Assembly (NCBI RefSeq): GCF_014773275.1
Contig: NZ_JACWMW010000002.1
Location: forward strand, 434,001 to 498,000
DNA: 64,000 nt
Source: Mucilaginibacter rigui
GTDB taxonomy: Bacteria; Bacteroidota; Bacteroidia; Sphingobacteriales; Sphingobacteriaceae
Reading direction: 5' to 3'
The notes under the pieces were generated by a model that saw only the letters and a list, made by a program, of their open reading frames with translations, was not told the DNA's origin and did not search any database. This document shows positions 56,609-64,000 of the stretch, piece by piece. Within the stretch, counting starts at the first letter, position 1. The number at the start of each line of letters is the position of its first letter. The translations under genes were made by a program, and so were the position numbers.

Positions 56609-59425
56609 ATGCCCAGAGACACTTCCATCAAATCCGTTTTAATTATTGGTTCAGGCCCTATTATTATTGGCCAGGCGTGTGAGTTTGATTATGCGGGTTC
56701 GCAGGCTGCCCTTTCCTTAAAAGACGAGGGTATCGAGGTTTCTATTATAAATAGCAACCCCGCCACTATCATGACCGATAAGGTTATTGCAGACCATGTT
56801 TATTTGCTACCGCTTGAACCGGAGAGTATTGAAAAGATACTACAAGAACAAAAAATTGATGCAGTACTGCCTACTATGGGCGGCCAAACCGCACTTAACC
56901 TTTGCATCAGCGTTGCCGAGCGGGGCATTTGGGAGAAATACGGTGTAAAAATTGTTGGTGTAGATTTAGATGCTATTGAAAAAACAGAGAACCGCGAAGC
57001 CTTCCGCCAGTTAATGGTTGATATAGGCGTTGGGGTGGCAACTTCAAAAATTGCCAACTCGTTTTTAGAAGGTAAAGAAGCCGCACAGCAAATTGGTTTC
57101 CCGCTGGTTATACGCCCAAGCTATACCCTTGGTGGTAAAGGTGCAGGCTTTGTGCATAAAAAAGAAGAATTTGACGCCGCCTTAAGCCGTGGCTTGCAGG
57201 CATCACCAACCCATGAGGTTTTGGTAGAGCAGGCTGTTTTAGGCTGGAAAGAATACGAGCTGGAGCTTTTAAGAGATAGTAACGATAACGTTATTATTAT
57301 CTGCTCTATCGAAAACTTCGACCCGATGGGTATCCATACAGGCGACTCGATAACCGTGGCCCCGGCCATGACCCTGAGCGACCGCTGCTACCAGGAAATG
57401 CGTAACCAGGCCATCAAAATGATGCGTGCCATCGGGAACTTCGCAGGTGGTTGTAATGTGCAGTTTTCGGTTAATCCTGCTAATGAAGAGATCATCGCTA
57501 TCGAGATCAACCCGCGTGTATCACGCTCGTCAGCATTAGCATCAAAAGCAACAGGTTACCCAATTGCTAAAATAGCTGCCAAGCTGGCCATAGGTTATAA
57601 CCTTGATGAAATAGAGAACCAGATCACCAAAACAACATCAGCTTACTTTGAGCCAACGTTGGATTACGTGATCGTAAAGATCCCCCGCTGGAACTTCGAT
57701 AAATTTAAAGGCGCTAACCGTGAGCTTGGTTTAACCATGAAATCAGTTGGTGAGGTTATGGGCATAGGCCGCAGCTTTATTGAGGCTTTACAGAAAGCCT
57801 GCCAGAGCCTTGAAATTGGCCGCGCCGGCCTTGGTGCCGACGGCCGCCAAAGCCGCAACCTTGACGAGATAATGCACAGCCTGGAGCATCCAAGCTGGGA
57901 CAGGTTGTTCCACATCTATGATGCTATGAGCCTTGGTGTGCCAATTGAATCTATCCGTAAAGTAACAAAGATCGACCGCTGGTTCCTGAACCAGATACAG
58001 GATGTAGTGAACGTAGAAACAGAACTGCGCCGCTACTCGCTGAATAATATCCCTGAAGATTTCTTCTTCACCCTGAAACAACGTGGCTTTTCTGATACCC
58101 AGATAGCGTATGTTTTAGGCAATGTAACCGAAGAAGATGTTTATCAGCGCAGAAAAGCCTTAAACATAAAACGTGTTTATAAAATGGTTGATACCTGCGC
58201 GGCAGAGTTTGCGGCAAAAACGCCATACTACTACTCTACGTACGAAGGCGAGAACGAATCGATCGTGTCTGATAAAAAGAAGATCATAGTATTAGGATCG
58301 GGCCCTAACCGTATTGGCCAGGGTATTGAGTTTGATTACAGCTGCGTACATGGTTTGCTTGCTGCCAAAGAAGCAGGTTACGAAGCCATTATGGTTAACT
58401 GTAACCCCGAAACCGTATCTACCGATTTTAACATGGCTGATAAGCTGTACTTTGAGCCCGTTTTTTGGGAGCATGTACGCGAGATAATTGACCTTGAAAA
58501 ACCGGAAGGTGTGATTGTTCAGCTTGGTGGCCAAACTGCCCTGAAGATGGCAGAAAAGCTGCACCAGCATGGTATCAAGATCGTTGGTACATCGTTCAAT
58601 AATATGGATATAGCCGAAGACCGCGGCCGCTTTAGCGACCTGCTGAAAGAGCTTGGTATCCCTTACCCTAAATATGGCGTTGCCGAAAGTGCTGAGGAAG
58701 CGTTAGAAGTTGCACATGAGGTTGGCTACCCCGTATTGGTGCGACCAAGTTACGTGCTTGGCGGCCAGGGCATGAGCATTGTTATAAACGATGAGGACCT
58801 GGAAAAAGCGGTGGTCAACTTGTTGAAGAATTTACCCGGTAACCGTGTATTGATAGATCACTTCCTTGACCGCGCTGCCGAAACCGAGTCAGATTCTATC
58901 CACGATGGCGAAGATGTACACATCATTGGTTTGATGGAGCATATTGAGCCTGCCGGTATCCACTCAGGCGATTCATTCGCGGTGTTGCCGCCGTTTGATC
59001 TATCAGATAATGTGATAAGCCAGATGGAAGAATATACTGCCAAAATAGCACGTGCGCTTAACGTTCGGGGCTTGCTGAATATACAGTTTGCTGTTAAAGA
59101 CGATAAGGTGTATGTGATAGAGGCTAACCCCCGCGCATCGCGTACAGTGCCATTTATAGCCAAGGCTTATGATGTACCTTACATTAACATAGCTGCTAAA
59201 GTAATGCTTGGCGTTAATAAATTAAAAGACTTTACTATTGAGCGTAAGCTTAAAGGATATGCAATAAAAGAACCCGTATTTTCGTTTGATAAGTTCCCGG
59301 AAGTAAACAAGGAGCTTGGCCCAGAAATGAAATCAACCGGCGAAGCCATCAGGTTTATACCTGACCTGGACGACCCGTATTTCAGGCATCTTTACAAAGA
59401 AAAATCAATGTATTTAAGTAAGTAG
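56609..59425 (+). CDS. carB: Carbamoyl-phosphate synthase large subunit
   Basis: The protein has 938 residues: two homologous halves, each with an ATP-grasp domain (first GSGPIIIGQACEFDYAGSQA, GGQTALNL, VRPSYTLGGKG; second GSGPNRIGQGIEFDYSC, GGQTALKM, VRPSYVLGGQG). It is about 135 residues shorter than the E. coli enzyme because the C-terminal allosteric MGS-like domain is missing, as is common in Bacteroidota. It makes carbamoyl phosphate for pyrimidines and arginine; carA is not adjacent. Confidence 0.97.
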   Translation: MPRDTSIKSVLIIGSGPIIIGQACEFDYAGSQAALSLKDEGIEVSIINSNPATIMTDKVIADHVYLLPLEPESIEKILQEQKIDAVLPTMGGQTALNLCISVAERGIWEKYGVKIVGVDLDAIEKTENREAFRQLMVDIGVGVATSKIANSFLEGKEAAQQIGFPLVIRPSYTLGGKGAGFVHKKEEFDAALSRGLQASPTHEVLVEQAVLGWKEYELELLRDSNDNVIIICSIENFDPMGIHTGDSITVAPAMTLSDRCYQEMRNQAIKMMRAIGNFAGGCNVQFSVNPANEEIIAIEINPRVSRSSALASKATGYPIAKIAAKLAIGYNLDEIENQITKTTSAYFEPTLDYVIVKIPRWNFDKFKGANRELGLTMKSVGEVMGIGRSFIEALQKACQSLEIGRAGLGADGRQSRNLDEIMHSLEHPSWDRLFHIYDAMSLGVPIESIRKVTKIDRWFLNQIQDVVNVETELRRYSLNNIPEDFFFTLKQRGFSDTQIAYVLGNVTEEDVYQRRKALNIKRVYKMVDTCAAEFAAKTPYYYSTYEGENESIVSDKKKIIVLGSGPNRIGQGIEFDYSCVHGLLAAKEAGYEAIMVNCNPETVSTDFNMADKLYFEPVFWEHVREIIDLEKPEGVIVQLGGQTALKMAEKLHQHGIKIVGTSFNNMDIAEDRGRFSDLLKELGIPYPKYGVAESAEEALEVAHEVGYPVLVRPSYVLGGQGMSIVINDEDLEKAVVNLLKNLPGNRVLIDHFLDRAAETESDSIHDGEDVHIIGLMEHIEPAGIHSGDSFAVLPPFDLSDNVISQMEEYTAKIARALNVRGLLNIQFAVKDDKVYVIEANPRASRTVPFIAKAYDVPYINIAAKVMLGVNKLKDFTIERKLKGYAIKEPVFSFDKFPEVNKELGPEMKSTGEAIRFIPDLDDPYFRHLYKEKSMYLSK

Positions 59426-59457
59426 TTCTAAACTGGCATCAGTTTTGAATTTAAGGT

Positions 59458-59483
59458 TAGCCACCGTGTTATTACGGTGGCTA
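59458..59483 (+). terminator. Hairpin after carB
   Basis: TAGCCACCGT (59458-59467), loop GTTATT, ACGGTGGCTA (59474-59483): a perfect 10-bp stem 33 bases past the carB stop. The T run is weak. Confidence 0.65.
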
Positions 59484-59508
59484 CATGGTTTAATTTAGTA
59501 CTATAGTA

Positions 59509-60201
59509 TTGAAAGTTAATTTAAAGAATACGCCGGTCGTTAATTTAAGCAATATCGACCCGGAGGATATAGGTGATGTGTTACTAAAGATCGAAAGATC
59601 ATTCAATATCAGGTTCACAGACGAAGACCTTACCCACATAAAAACCTTTGGCGCACTATGCGACCTGGTTGTTGATAAGGTTAAACAGGTACAAAGCGAT
59701 AGCTGTACAACGCAGCAGGCCTTCTATAAATTGCGTAACGCTATTAATGCTAAAAAGCCCATTGAAAAATGCGACTTAAAGCCACAAACAAAACTTTGCG
59801 AGCTTTTTCCGCGCGATAACCGTATTGAGGTTGTTGCCGATCTTGAAAATGAAATGGGTTTACATATGAACCTGCTCCAGCCGAAACAATGGATAGTTTA
59901 TAGTTTTGCCGGGCTGCTTATGGCAGCGATAGCCTTATCATTTATTAATAATGTTGCAGGGTTTATTGTAGCCGGGCTGGCCATTACCGGTTTAATACTT
60001 GCCGGTAAATTTGGGAAGGAGCTTAAGGTGAAAACACTTGGTGACCTTTCTGAAAAAATTGCGCGCGAGCATTATCTGAAATGCCGCCGTGATGCTTCAA
60101 CCGTTAACCGTGGCGAAGTGGCCGAAAAAGTAAAAGAACTTTTTGCCGATTATCTGCACGTGGAACCATCAGCGTTAAAAAAACAAGCACGTTTCGCATA
60201 A
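59509..60201 (+). CDS. ACP-like protein with two membrane segments
   Basis: A 230-residue protein from TTG 59509. Residues about 15-90 look like an acyl-carrier-protein fold (DIGDVLLKIERSFNIRFTDEDLTHIKTFGALCDLVVDKV), but the DSL serine for phosphopantetheine is absent. Two hydrophobic helices follow (WIVYSFAGLLMAAIALSF and VAGFIVAGLAITGLILAG, about 128-165), then a second ACP-like tail (EVAEKVKELFADYLHVEP). The role is unknown; a membrane scaffold is a guess. A terminator lies just behind it. Confidence 0.7.
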   Translation: MKVNLKNTPVVNLSNIDPEDIGDVLLKIERSFNIRFTDEDLTHIKTFGALCDLVVDKVKQVQSDSCTTQQAFYKLRNAINAKKPIEKCDLKPQTKLCELFPRDNRIEVVADLENEMGLHMNLLQPKQWIVYSFAGLLMAAIALSFINNVAGFIVAGLAITGLILAGKFGKELKVKTLGDLSEKIAREHYLKCRRDASTVNRGEVAEKVKELFADYLHVEPSALKKQARFA

Positions 60202-60220
60202 GCATTTTGAACACAATATT

Positions 60221-60255
60221 AAAAAAGCGATGGTTTTTAAACCCATCGCTTTTTT
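60221..60255 (+). terminator. Terminator after the ACP-like gene
   Basis: AAAAAAGCGATGG (60221-60233) pairs with CCATCGCTTTTTT (60243-60255); stem with A/T flanks, 20 bases past the stop. Confidence 0.85.
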
Positions 60256-60263
60256 TGTGTCCG

Positions 60264-60331
60264 GTCATCCTGAGCCTGTCGAAGGACGCGCGTGGGATAG
60301 TCCGCCAATGGTTCGACAAGCTCACCATGAC
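60264..60331. repeat. Dispersed inverted repeat, CCTGAGCCTGTCGAAGG type
   Basis: GTCATCCTGAGCCTGTCGAA (starting at 60264, 22 bases) and an arm at 60310-60331 whose complement reads GTCATGGTGAGCTTGTCGAA form an imperfect palindrome with a 24-base centre. This wording is known to me as a common dispersed repeat in many bacterial genomes. Confidence 0.7.
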
Positions 60332-60367
60332 AAAGGTGCAAACAGGAAACCCACCACTGCAAACCGC

Positions 60368-60832
60368 TTACTTGTCTACCATCAGGCCCCAAACCTCAAA
60401 AGTTATGCGTGCTTTAGGGTTTACTTTTTCTGTATGTTGTTTAGCCCCGCTTACGGTGTCGCCGGCAAAATGCTGCATATCATCGGCAGTTAACACGCGC
60501 TGGGCAACGCCTTCAATAATTACCGTGCGGCCTTTAATAGCCTGCGGAAGCTTAATATTGTAGTTTTTAAAATGCGCGGCAATTACCTTCCCTTCACCGG
60601 CATCCATTTCAAACCAGCCCCCCTGCTCTTTGGTAACTTTAATGATCTTCCCTGTAAGGGCCGTGGTTTGCCGTATCTTGTTACCCATAAAGCCCTCTAT
60701 TTTGTTGGCCGGCACAGGCGCAATATCATTTGGTTTATCGCCAAAAACCATTCCATGCGGTAAAGGGGTATGCTTTTGGGCAAAACCGTTTATTGTACAA
60801 AAAATAAAAACAAGGATAAGTAACCGTTTCAT
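60368..60832 (-). CDS. DUF4920 exported protein
   Basis: 154 residues from the ATG at 60832, chosen because MKRLLILVFIFCTINGFAQ is a clear signal peptide. The body fits DUF4920 (MVFGDKPNDIAPVPANKIEGFM, LTGKIIKVTKEQGGWFEMDAGEGKVIAAHFKNYNIKLPQAIKGRTVIIEGVAQ), an OB-like fold. Function unknown. It lies about 160 bases upstream of the tRNA-like pair on the left side. Confidence 0.85.
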   Translation of the reverse strand: MKRLLILVFIFCTINGFAQKHTPLPHGMVFGDKPNDIAPVPANKIEGFMGNKIRQTTALTGKIIKVTKEQGGWFEMDAGEGKVIAAHFKNYNIKLPQAIKGRTVIIEGVAQRVLTADDMQHFAGDTVSGAKQHTEKVNPKARITFEVWGLMVDK

Positions 60833-60990
60833 TATGATAGTTAACATACGGTATAGCTGTTAGTTTTAAATTTCGGGTGCTGATGTAAAGGGATAGCCAC
60901 ATTAAAACCAAAAACCCTATTATATAAGTAAAGCCCCTGATGGGCAGGGGCCTTTACTAACCAATTATAAACCTAAATTATGAGAAGAGC

Positions 60991-61105
60991 TGTAGGAGAA
61001 GGGGTCGAACCTTCAAAGAGTGGTTATTCTTATTGCTAAGAGTTTCCCATGATCTCCGCCACCGCGACAAGGAGGTGTGTCTGCCAAAAATTTCACCATC
61101 CTACA
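60991..61105 (-). ncRNA. tRNA-like structured RNA, copy 1
   Basis: On the minus strand the 115-nt unit opens TGTAGGA and closes TCCTACA (perfect 7-bp acceptor). It has a T arm GAAGG-TTCGACC-CCTTC, a D arm GTG...TTTTTGGCAGA...CAC and an anticodon-like arm CCTCC-TTGTCGC-GGTGG that would read GUC but contains one T-T mismatch. Between anticodon and T arms lies an unusually long variable region (about 40 nt) with a CTTA-GCAA-TAAG hairpin. No CCA is encoded; the next base is G. It is too long and irregular for an ordinary tRNA-Asp. It may be an unusual tRNA or a tRNA-like RNA. Confidence 0.7.
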
Positions 61106-61136
61106 GGATATAAATCAAACCTTGCGTTTGAAGTGC

Positions 61137-61247
61137 TGTTGGGGAAGGGTTCGAACCTTCACAGAGTGGTTAGCCCGCTTCGGGTTTCCCATATTCTCCG
61201 CCACCGGGACAAGGAGGTGTGTCTGCCAAAAATTTCACCACCCAACA
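61137..61247 (-). ncRNA. tRNA-like structured RNA, copy 2
   Basis: This 111-nt unit is homologous to the copy at 60991-61105 and lies 31 bases from it, same strand. Acceptor TGTTGGG/CCCAACA (7 bp), T arm GAAGG-TTCGAAC-CCTTC, the same D arm, and loop TTGTCCC in the anticodon-like arm (again GUC). The variable region carries CCCG-AAG-CGGG where copy 1 has CTTA-GCAA-TAAG. The acceptor and variable stems differ between copies by compensating changes, while the D and anticodon arms are almost identical. Pairing maintained across changed sequence indicates a functional structure. Confidence 0.72.
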
Positions 61248-61399
61248 ATGTTTGTTTTTAAAAGAACGATATAGCAATTGTCATTTGCTTTATACAAATC
61301 TAAAGGAGTTGTCACTTTCTTGCAAATATTTCAACAAAATATTTTTATTTTTACTTTTATTATAATTATACTTGTATTTGAATATAGATATTTAAAATT

Positions 61400-61876
61400 A
61401 TGCCTCACAGGAAACCTCAAAATTTAGAAATTGATAATCTTGATATACAAATTTTATCAATATTAATGAAGAATGCGACCACTCCTTACACCGAAATCGC
61501 AAAAGAATTGATCGTTTCCGGCGGAACCATACACGTGCGGATGAAAAAACTGGAGGAGATGGGGGTAATAAAAGGTGCCAGCCTGGAAGTGAACCCGCAA
61601 AAACTGGGTTATGACGTAACCGCTTTCCTGGGAATATTCCTGGAAAAGGGGTCGCAGTATAACGAAGCCGTAAAACAATTAAAAATGGTACCCGAAATAG
61701 TAGAGCTGCATTACACAACAGGCAGCTGGAGTATTTTCGCCAAGATTGTTTGCCATGATACCAACCACCTGCGCGAGGTATTGAACGAGAACATTCAAAG
61801 CGTTAAAGGCATACAACGCACCGAAACATTTATATCCTTAGAGGAAAGCATTAAACGCCAGATAACACTGGATTAG
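61400..61876 (+). CDS. Lrp/AsnC-family transcriptional regulator
   Basis: A 158-residue protein: N-terminal winged HTH (NLDIQILSILMKNATTPYTEIAKELIVSGGTIHVRMKKLEEMGVI) and a C-terminal RAM/AsnC ligand domain (LGYDVTAFLGIFLEKGSQYNEAVKQL ... TGSWSIFAKIVCHDTNHLREVL). It probably senses an amino acid or similar small molecule and forms octamers. The target is unknown; the AT-rich spacer before it (61,250-61,399) likely holds its own operator. Confidence 0.93.
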   Translation: MPHRKPQNLEIDNLDIQILSILMKNATTPYTEIAKELIVSGGTIHVRMKKLEEMGVIKGASLEVNPQKLGYDVTAFLGIFLEKGSQYNEAVKQLKMVPEIVELHYTTGSWSIFAKIVCHDTNHLREVLNENIQSVKGIQRTETFISLEESIKRQITLD

Positions 61877-61917
61877 TTATTTTAGGTTTCCTGCAATAAT
61901 ATAATATACTCACGCAT

Positions 61918-61989
61918 ATCATTGCGTGGCATGAAGCAATCTCTGAACTATGTACAGCTACATGGTTTAGAGGTTGCTTTGTGGTGTAT
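61918..61989. repeat. Dispersed hairpin repeat, GAAGCAATCTC type
   Basis: ATTGCGTGGCATGAAGCAAT (from about 61920) leads into an arm AGCAATCTCTGAACTATGTA that pairs imperfectly with TACATGGTTTAGAGGTTGCT after a 4-base loop (about 61936-61979). The wording matches a type of repeat common between genes in this phylum. There is no gene in the 198-base spacer. Confidence 0.6.
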
Positions 61990-62074
61990 GGCTGTTTAAT
62001 TACCTACTTATGGGTATTTTTTAAAATTGGCCGCACAGTTACCTTTATTACGGTAACCAATATCTTATCATCCC

Positions 62075-62527
62075 ATGAAAAAACTATTATTCGGCGCGCT
62101 ATTCACAATTATGGCAATTACCGCCTTTGCCCAAAAGGTTGAAACCTTTACCATTAATAACAACACTTATTACGGCACCAAAGCCATCCCCGCCGAAATT
62201 GTTGGGCATTACAGTTATAGTAAAGATGGCGACAAAGAACCTATTGTTGATGTTAATAAAGATGGTACCGGTAAGTTCCAGGTGCATGAGGTGCCTGCCT
62301 ACCCGGTAGAATTTTGGATTGAAACCGATGCAAAAGGTAAAATAAACGTACGCAAAAGCGATGTGAACGAAAACTACCAGATGGTACTGGTGCTAAAATA
62401 TGGCGACAATGGCCAAGCTGGTTGGAAAGGTGCCAACAAAGGAACATTCGACCGTATTGAGGTCACCGTGGCCAAAACAATGGGTTATGCCATTATTTTA
62501 GGTGAACGGTTTATGAAGTTGAAATAA
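62075..62527 (+). CDS. Exported protein of unknown function, 150 aa
   Basis: A 150-residue protein with a signal peptide (MKKLLFGALFTIMAITAFAQ). The mature part is a small beta-rich domain (YGTKAIPAEIVGHYSYSKDGDKEPIVDVNKDGTGKFQVHEVPAYPVEFWIETD). Probably periplasmic; I recognise no family. It stands alone between the Lrp regulator and a convergent methyltransferase gene. Confidence 0.7.
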   Translation: MKKLLFGALFTIMAITAFAQKVETFTINNNTYYGTKAIPAEIVGHYSYSKDGDKEPIVDVNKDGTGKFQVHEVPAYPVEFWIETDAKGKINVRKSDVNENYQMVLVLKYGDNGQAGWKGANKGTFDRIEVTVAKTMGYAIILGERFMKLK

Positions 62528-62651
62528 GTAAAACAACATATGCTAACGCGATATCAGCGTAGCGTATCTCGTGTGTAGGAATGGCTAAAGCTTTCGTCAG
62601 CTGAAAGCTGACCTTATGCCACGGCACGAGCTGAAAGCTCGCGCAAGCAAT

Positions 62652-63839
62652 TTACCAAACCCTGCACAAAAGCCCTTTCAGGTATTCCCCTTCAGGGAAT
62701 GATGCCCTAACGGGGTGGTCTTCGGGTTGGTGGAACTGGTAGATGAACTGTACCTGCTTCCCCGCGTCTAAAGCGGCCCATGCAAGCACTTGTTTAAAGG
62801 TTTCCATATCCATAGCCCCCGAGCAGGAGAAAGTGGCTAATAAGCCCCCGCTGTTAAGCAATTGCATGCCCAGGCGGTTAAGGTCTTTATAAGCCCGTGA
62901 TGCCCTGTCGAGCGCGGAGCGCGATGGCGCGTATTTTGGCGGGTCGAGTACAATAACATCAAACATTTCGCCATCATCTCTGAATTTGCGCAGTTGCACA
63001 TTCACATCAGATTTGATAGCGCTATGCTCCGTACCTTCAAATTTATTGAGGCGGATATTTTCTTCAAGCGTTTCCAATGCCAGGGCAGAACTATCTACAC
63101 TGGTTACCGATGCCGCACCGTTTTTTAAACTGTTTAAGGTGAAGCCGCCTGTATAGCTGAAACAGTCTAATACATTTTTGCCTTTGGCATAACCGGCCAA
63201 TACCTGGCGGTTATAACGCTGATCGCAGTAAAAACCCGATTTTTGGCCTTCGGCGATATTGATGCCGTAGCTGATGCCGTTTTCTTTCACCATCACCAGT
63301 TCGGGTGGTTCGTTACCGGCAAGCAACACATTGGTGGTTTCCAATCCTTCGTGCGAGCGGGATGTGGCGTCGCTTTTATCAAAGATGCTGGCAGGTTTCA
63401 GTAGTTGGTTAAGTTCATCTATAATAACAGGCATAGCATTTTGCATGCCCGAGGTAAGTACCTGTACCGCCAAATGATCGGCATATTTATCTACAATAAG
63501 GCCCGGCAGGTAGTCAGATTCGCTGAAGATCAATCTGCAGGTATCTGTACTGCCATCGGCCAGTATATGGGCACGGCCGGCAACAGCTACCCGCACTTTA
63601 TCGCGGAACCAATTGTCGTCAACCGCAATGGCTTCGTCCCATTCCAGCAAACGCACTGCCACGCGCGATTGAGCGTTATAAAAACCGTAAGCCAGGAAAT
63701 CTTTTTTGCTATCCAGCAGGCGGATGATCTCGCCATTGGCAGGGTTACCTTTTACGTTTTCTATCGCCCCCGAAAACACCCAGGGGTGTTTGTGCAGTAC
63801 TGCTTTTTCTTTACCCTTTTTTAATACAACATCTATCAT
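62652..63839 (-). CDS. RlmI-like class I SAM-dependent rRNA methyltransferase
   Basis: A 395-residue protein: N-terminal PUA domain (KGKEKAVLHKHPWVFSGAIENVKGNPANGEIIRL), an EEHEE-like domain, and a C-terminal Rossmann methyltransferase with NVLDCFSYTGGFTLNSLKNGAASVTSVDSSALAL, DVIVLDPPKYAPSRSALDRA and a TFSCSGAMDMETF motif carrying the likely catalytic Cys. By homology it methylates C5 of a 23S rRNA cytosine; the exact target is unproven. Confidence 0.93.
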   Translation of the reverse strand: MIDVVLKKGKEKAVLHKHPWVFSGAIENVKGNPANGEIIRLLDSKKDFLAYGFYNAQSRVAVRLLEWDEAIAVDDNWFRDKVRVAVAGRAHILADGSTDTCRLIFSESDYLPGLIVDKYADHLAVQVLTSGMQNAMPVIIDELNQLLKPASIFDKSDATSRSHEGLETTNVLLAGNEPPELVMVKENGISYGINIAEGQKSGFYCDQRYNRQVLAGYAKGKNVLDCFSYTGGFTLNSLKNGAASVTSVDSSALALETLEENIRLNKFEGTEHSAIKSDVNVQLRKFRDDGEMFDVIVLDPPKYAPSRSALDRASRAYKDLNRLGMQLLNSGGLLATFSCSGAMDMETFKQVLAWAALDAGKQVQFIYQFHQPEDHPVRASFPEGEYLKGLLCRVW

Positions 63840-63872
63840 ACGGTTGCAAAGGTAATAATATCATTGCCAATG

Positions 63873-64000
63873 TTATTCCCTGCCGGGGATAGGTGTGTTT
63901 TTTAACGCTTTAGCAACTGCCACCACATTAGCCGCTGCGGCTTTCCCCGTTTCTATCGACCACTCCTTCCGGTAATTGCTCTCCAGGTAATTATCGCCGG
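63873..64000 (-). CDS. C-terminal fragment of a gene cut by the window edge
   Basis: The last 41 codons of a minus-strand gene, ending with TAA at 63873-63875. Visible residues include GDNYLESNYRKEWSIETG and KAAAANVVAVAKALKNTPIP. The helix KAAAANVVAVAKALKNTP resembles the C-terminus of some flavodoxin-fold oxidoreductases, but this is too short for a call. It lies 33 bases from the start of the RlmI-like gene, upstream of it on the same strand. Confidence 0.6.
   Translation of the reverse strand, partial: GDNYLESNYRKEWSIETGKAAAANVVAVAKALKNTPIPGRE

Noticed and set aside
61049..61274. Two overlapping plus-strand frames of 65-70 residues with a repeated CVCQKFHHP segment
   Set aside because: They are translations of the antisense of the two tRNA-like RNAs; the repetition comes from the RNA duplication, not from a protein repeat.

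Overview
The window looks like chromosome of a member of Bacteroidota, family Sphingobacteriaceae, most likely Mucilaginibacter or a close relative. This rests on the protein families (a succinate dehydrogenase of the SdhC-A-B type, DUF4270, DUF4142, DUF4920, SusC-type plug sequence, a 938-residue CarB, a fused E1 alpha/beta dehydrogenase), on promoters of the TTTG-N19-TAnnTTTG type, and on the near absence of Shine-Dalgarno sequences. Species identity is inference.

Layout. 1-8.3 kb is an accessory island of mixed base composition. A Hachiman-type defence pair lies on the minus strand (hamA whole, hamB cut by the window edge). Next come a PHP-domain/SMC-like ATPase of the TrlF type, a short RNA-like stretch that resembles a group II intron fragment, and a two-gene unit of a serine hydrolase with an STN-like C-terminal domain plus a small Cys-rich protein. 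A long gene-poor gap and a terminator close the island. 8.5-11 kb holds a small conserved gene and two decayed genes (a PAS/histidine-kinase-like gene and a TlpA-like lipoprotein gene).

11-60 kb is mostly ordinary chromosome. It contains a mosaic VIT/vWA/TonB-plug/TPR/DUF2135 protein, sdhCAB, gcvH with a VanZ gene and a tiny lipoprotein gene, feoAB behind a textbook promoter, a SprT-like protease, and a fused 2-oxoacid dehydrogenase E1. It continues with lutB, an M28 peptidase, rpiB, tatC, and a lipid-precursor operon (yceD-like, rpmF, plsX, fabH, accB, accC, all minus strand). Then follow greA, a 2-hydroxyacid dehydrogenase, rsmA, pdxA, a divergent oxyR/katA pair, glmS, a DUF4270 gene with a one-domain GT5 protein, panC and panD, a TonB-like gene, carB, and an ACP-like membrane protein.

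60-64 kb carries a DUF4920 gene, two tandem tRNA-like structured RNAs on the minus strand, an Lrp-type regulator, an exported protein, an RlmI-like methyltransferase and the end of a further gene.

Several spacers are unusual. Many carry inverted repeats built from short reiterated words (34.9, 35.5, 38.9, 49.4-49.7 and 56.5 kb), paired REP-like hairpins (28.1-28.3 kb), or copies of repeat types that appear dispersed. The strongest candidates for something undescribed are the tandem tRNA-like RNAs (60,991-61,247), the hydrolase/STN/Cys-rich pair (6,479-7,847) and the plug-containing VIT protein (11,066-14,383).
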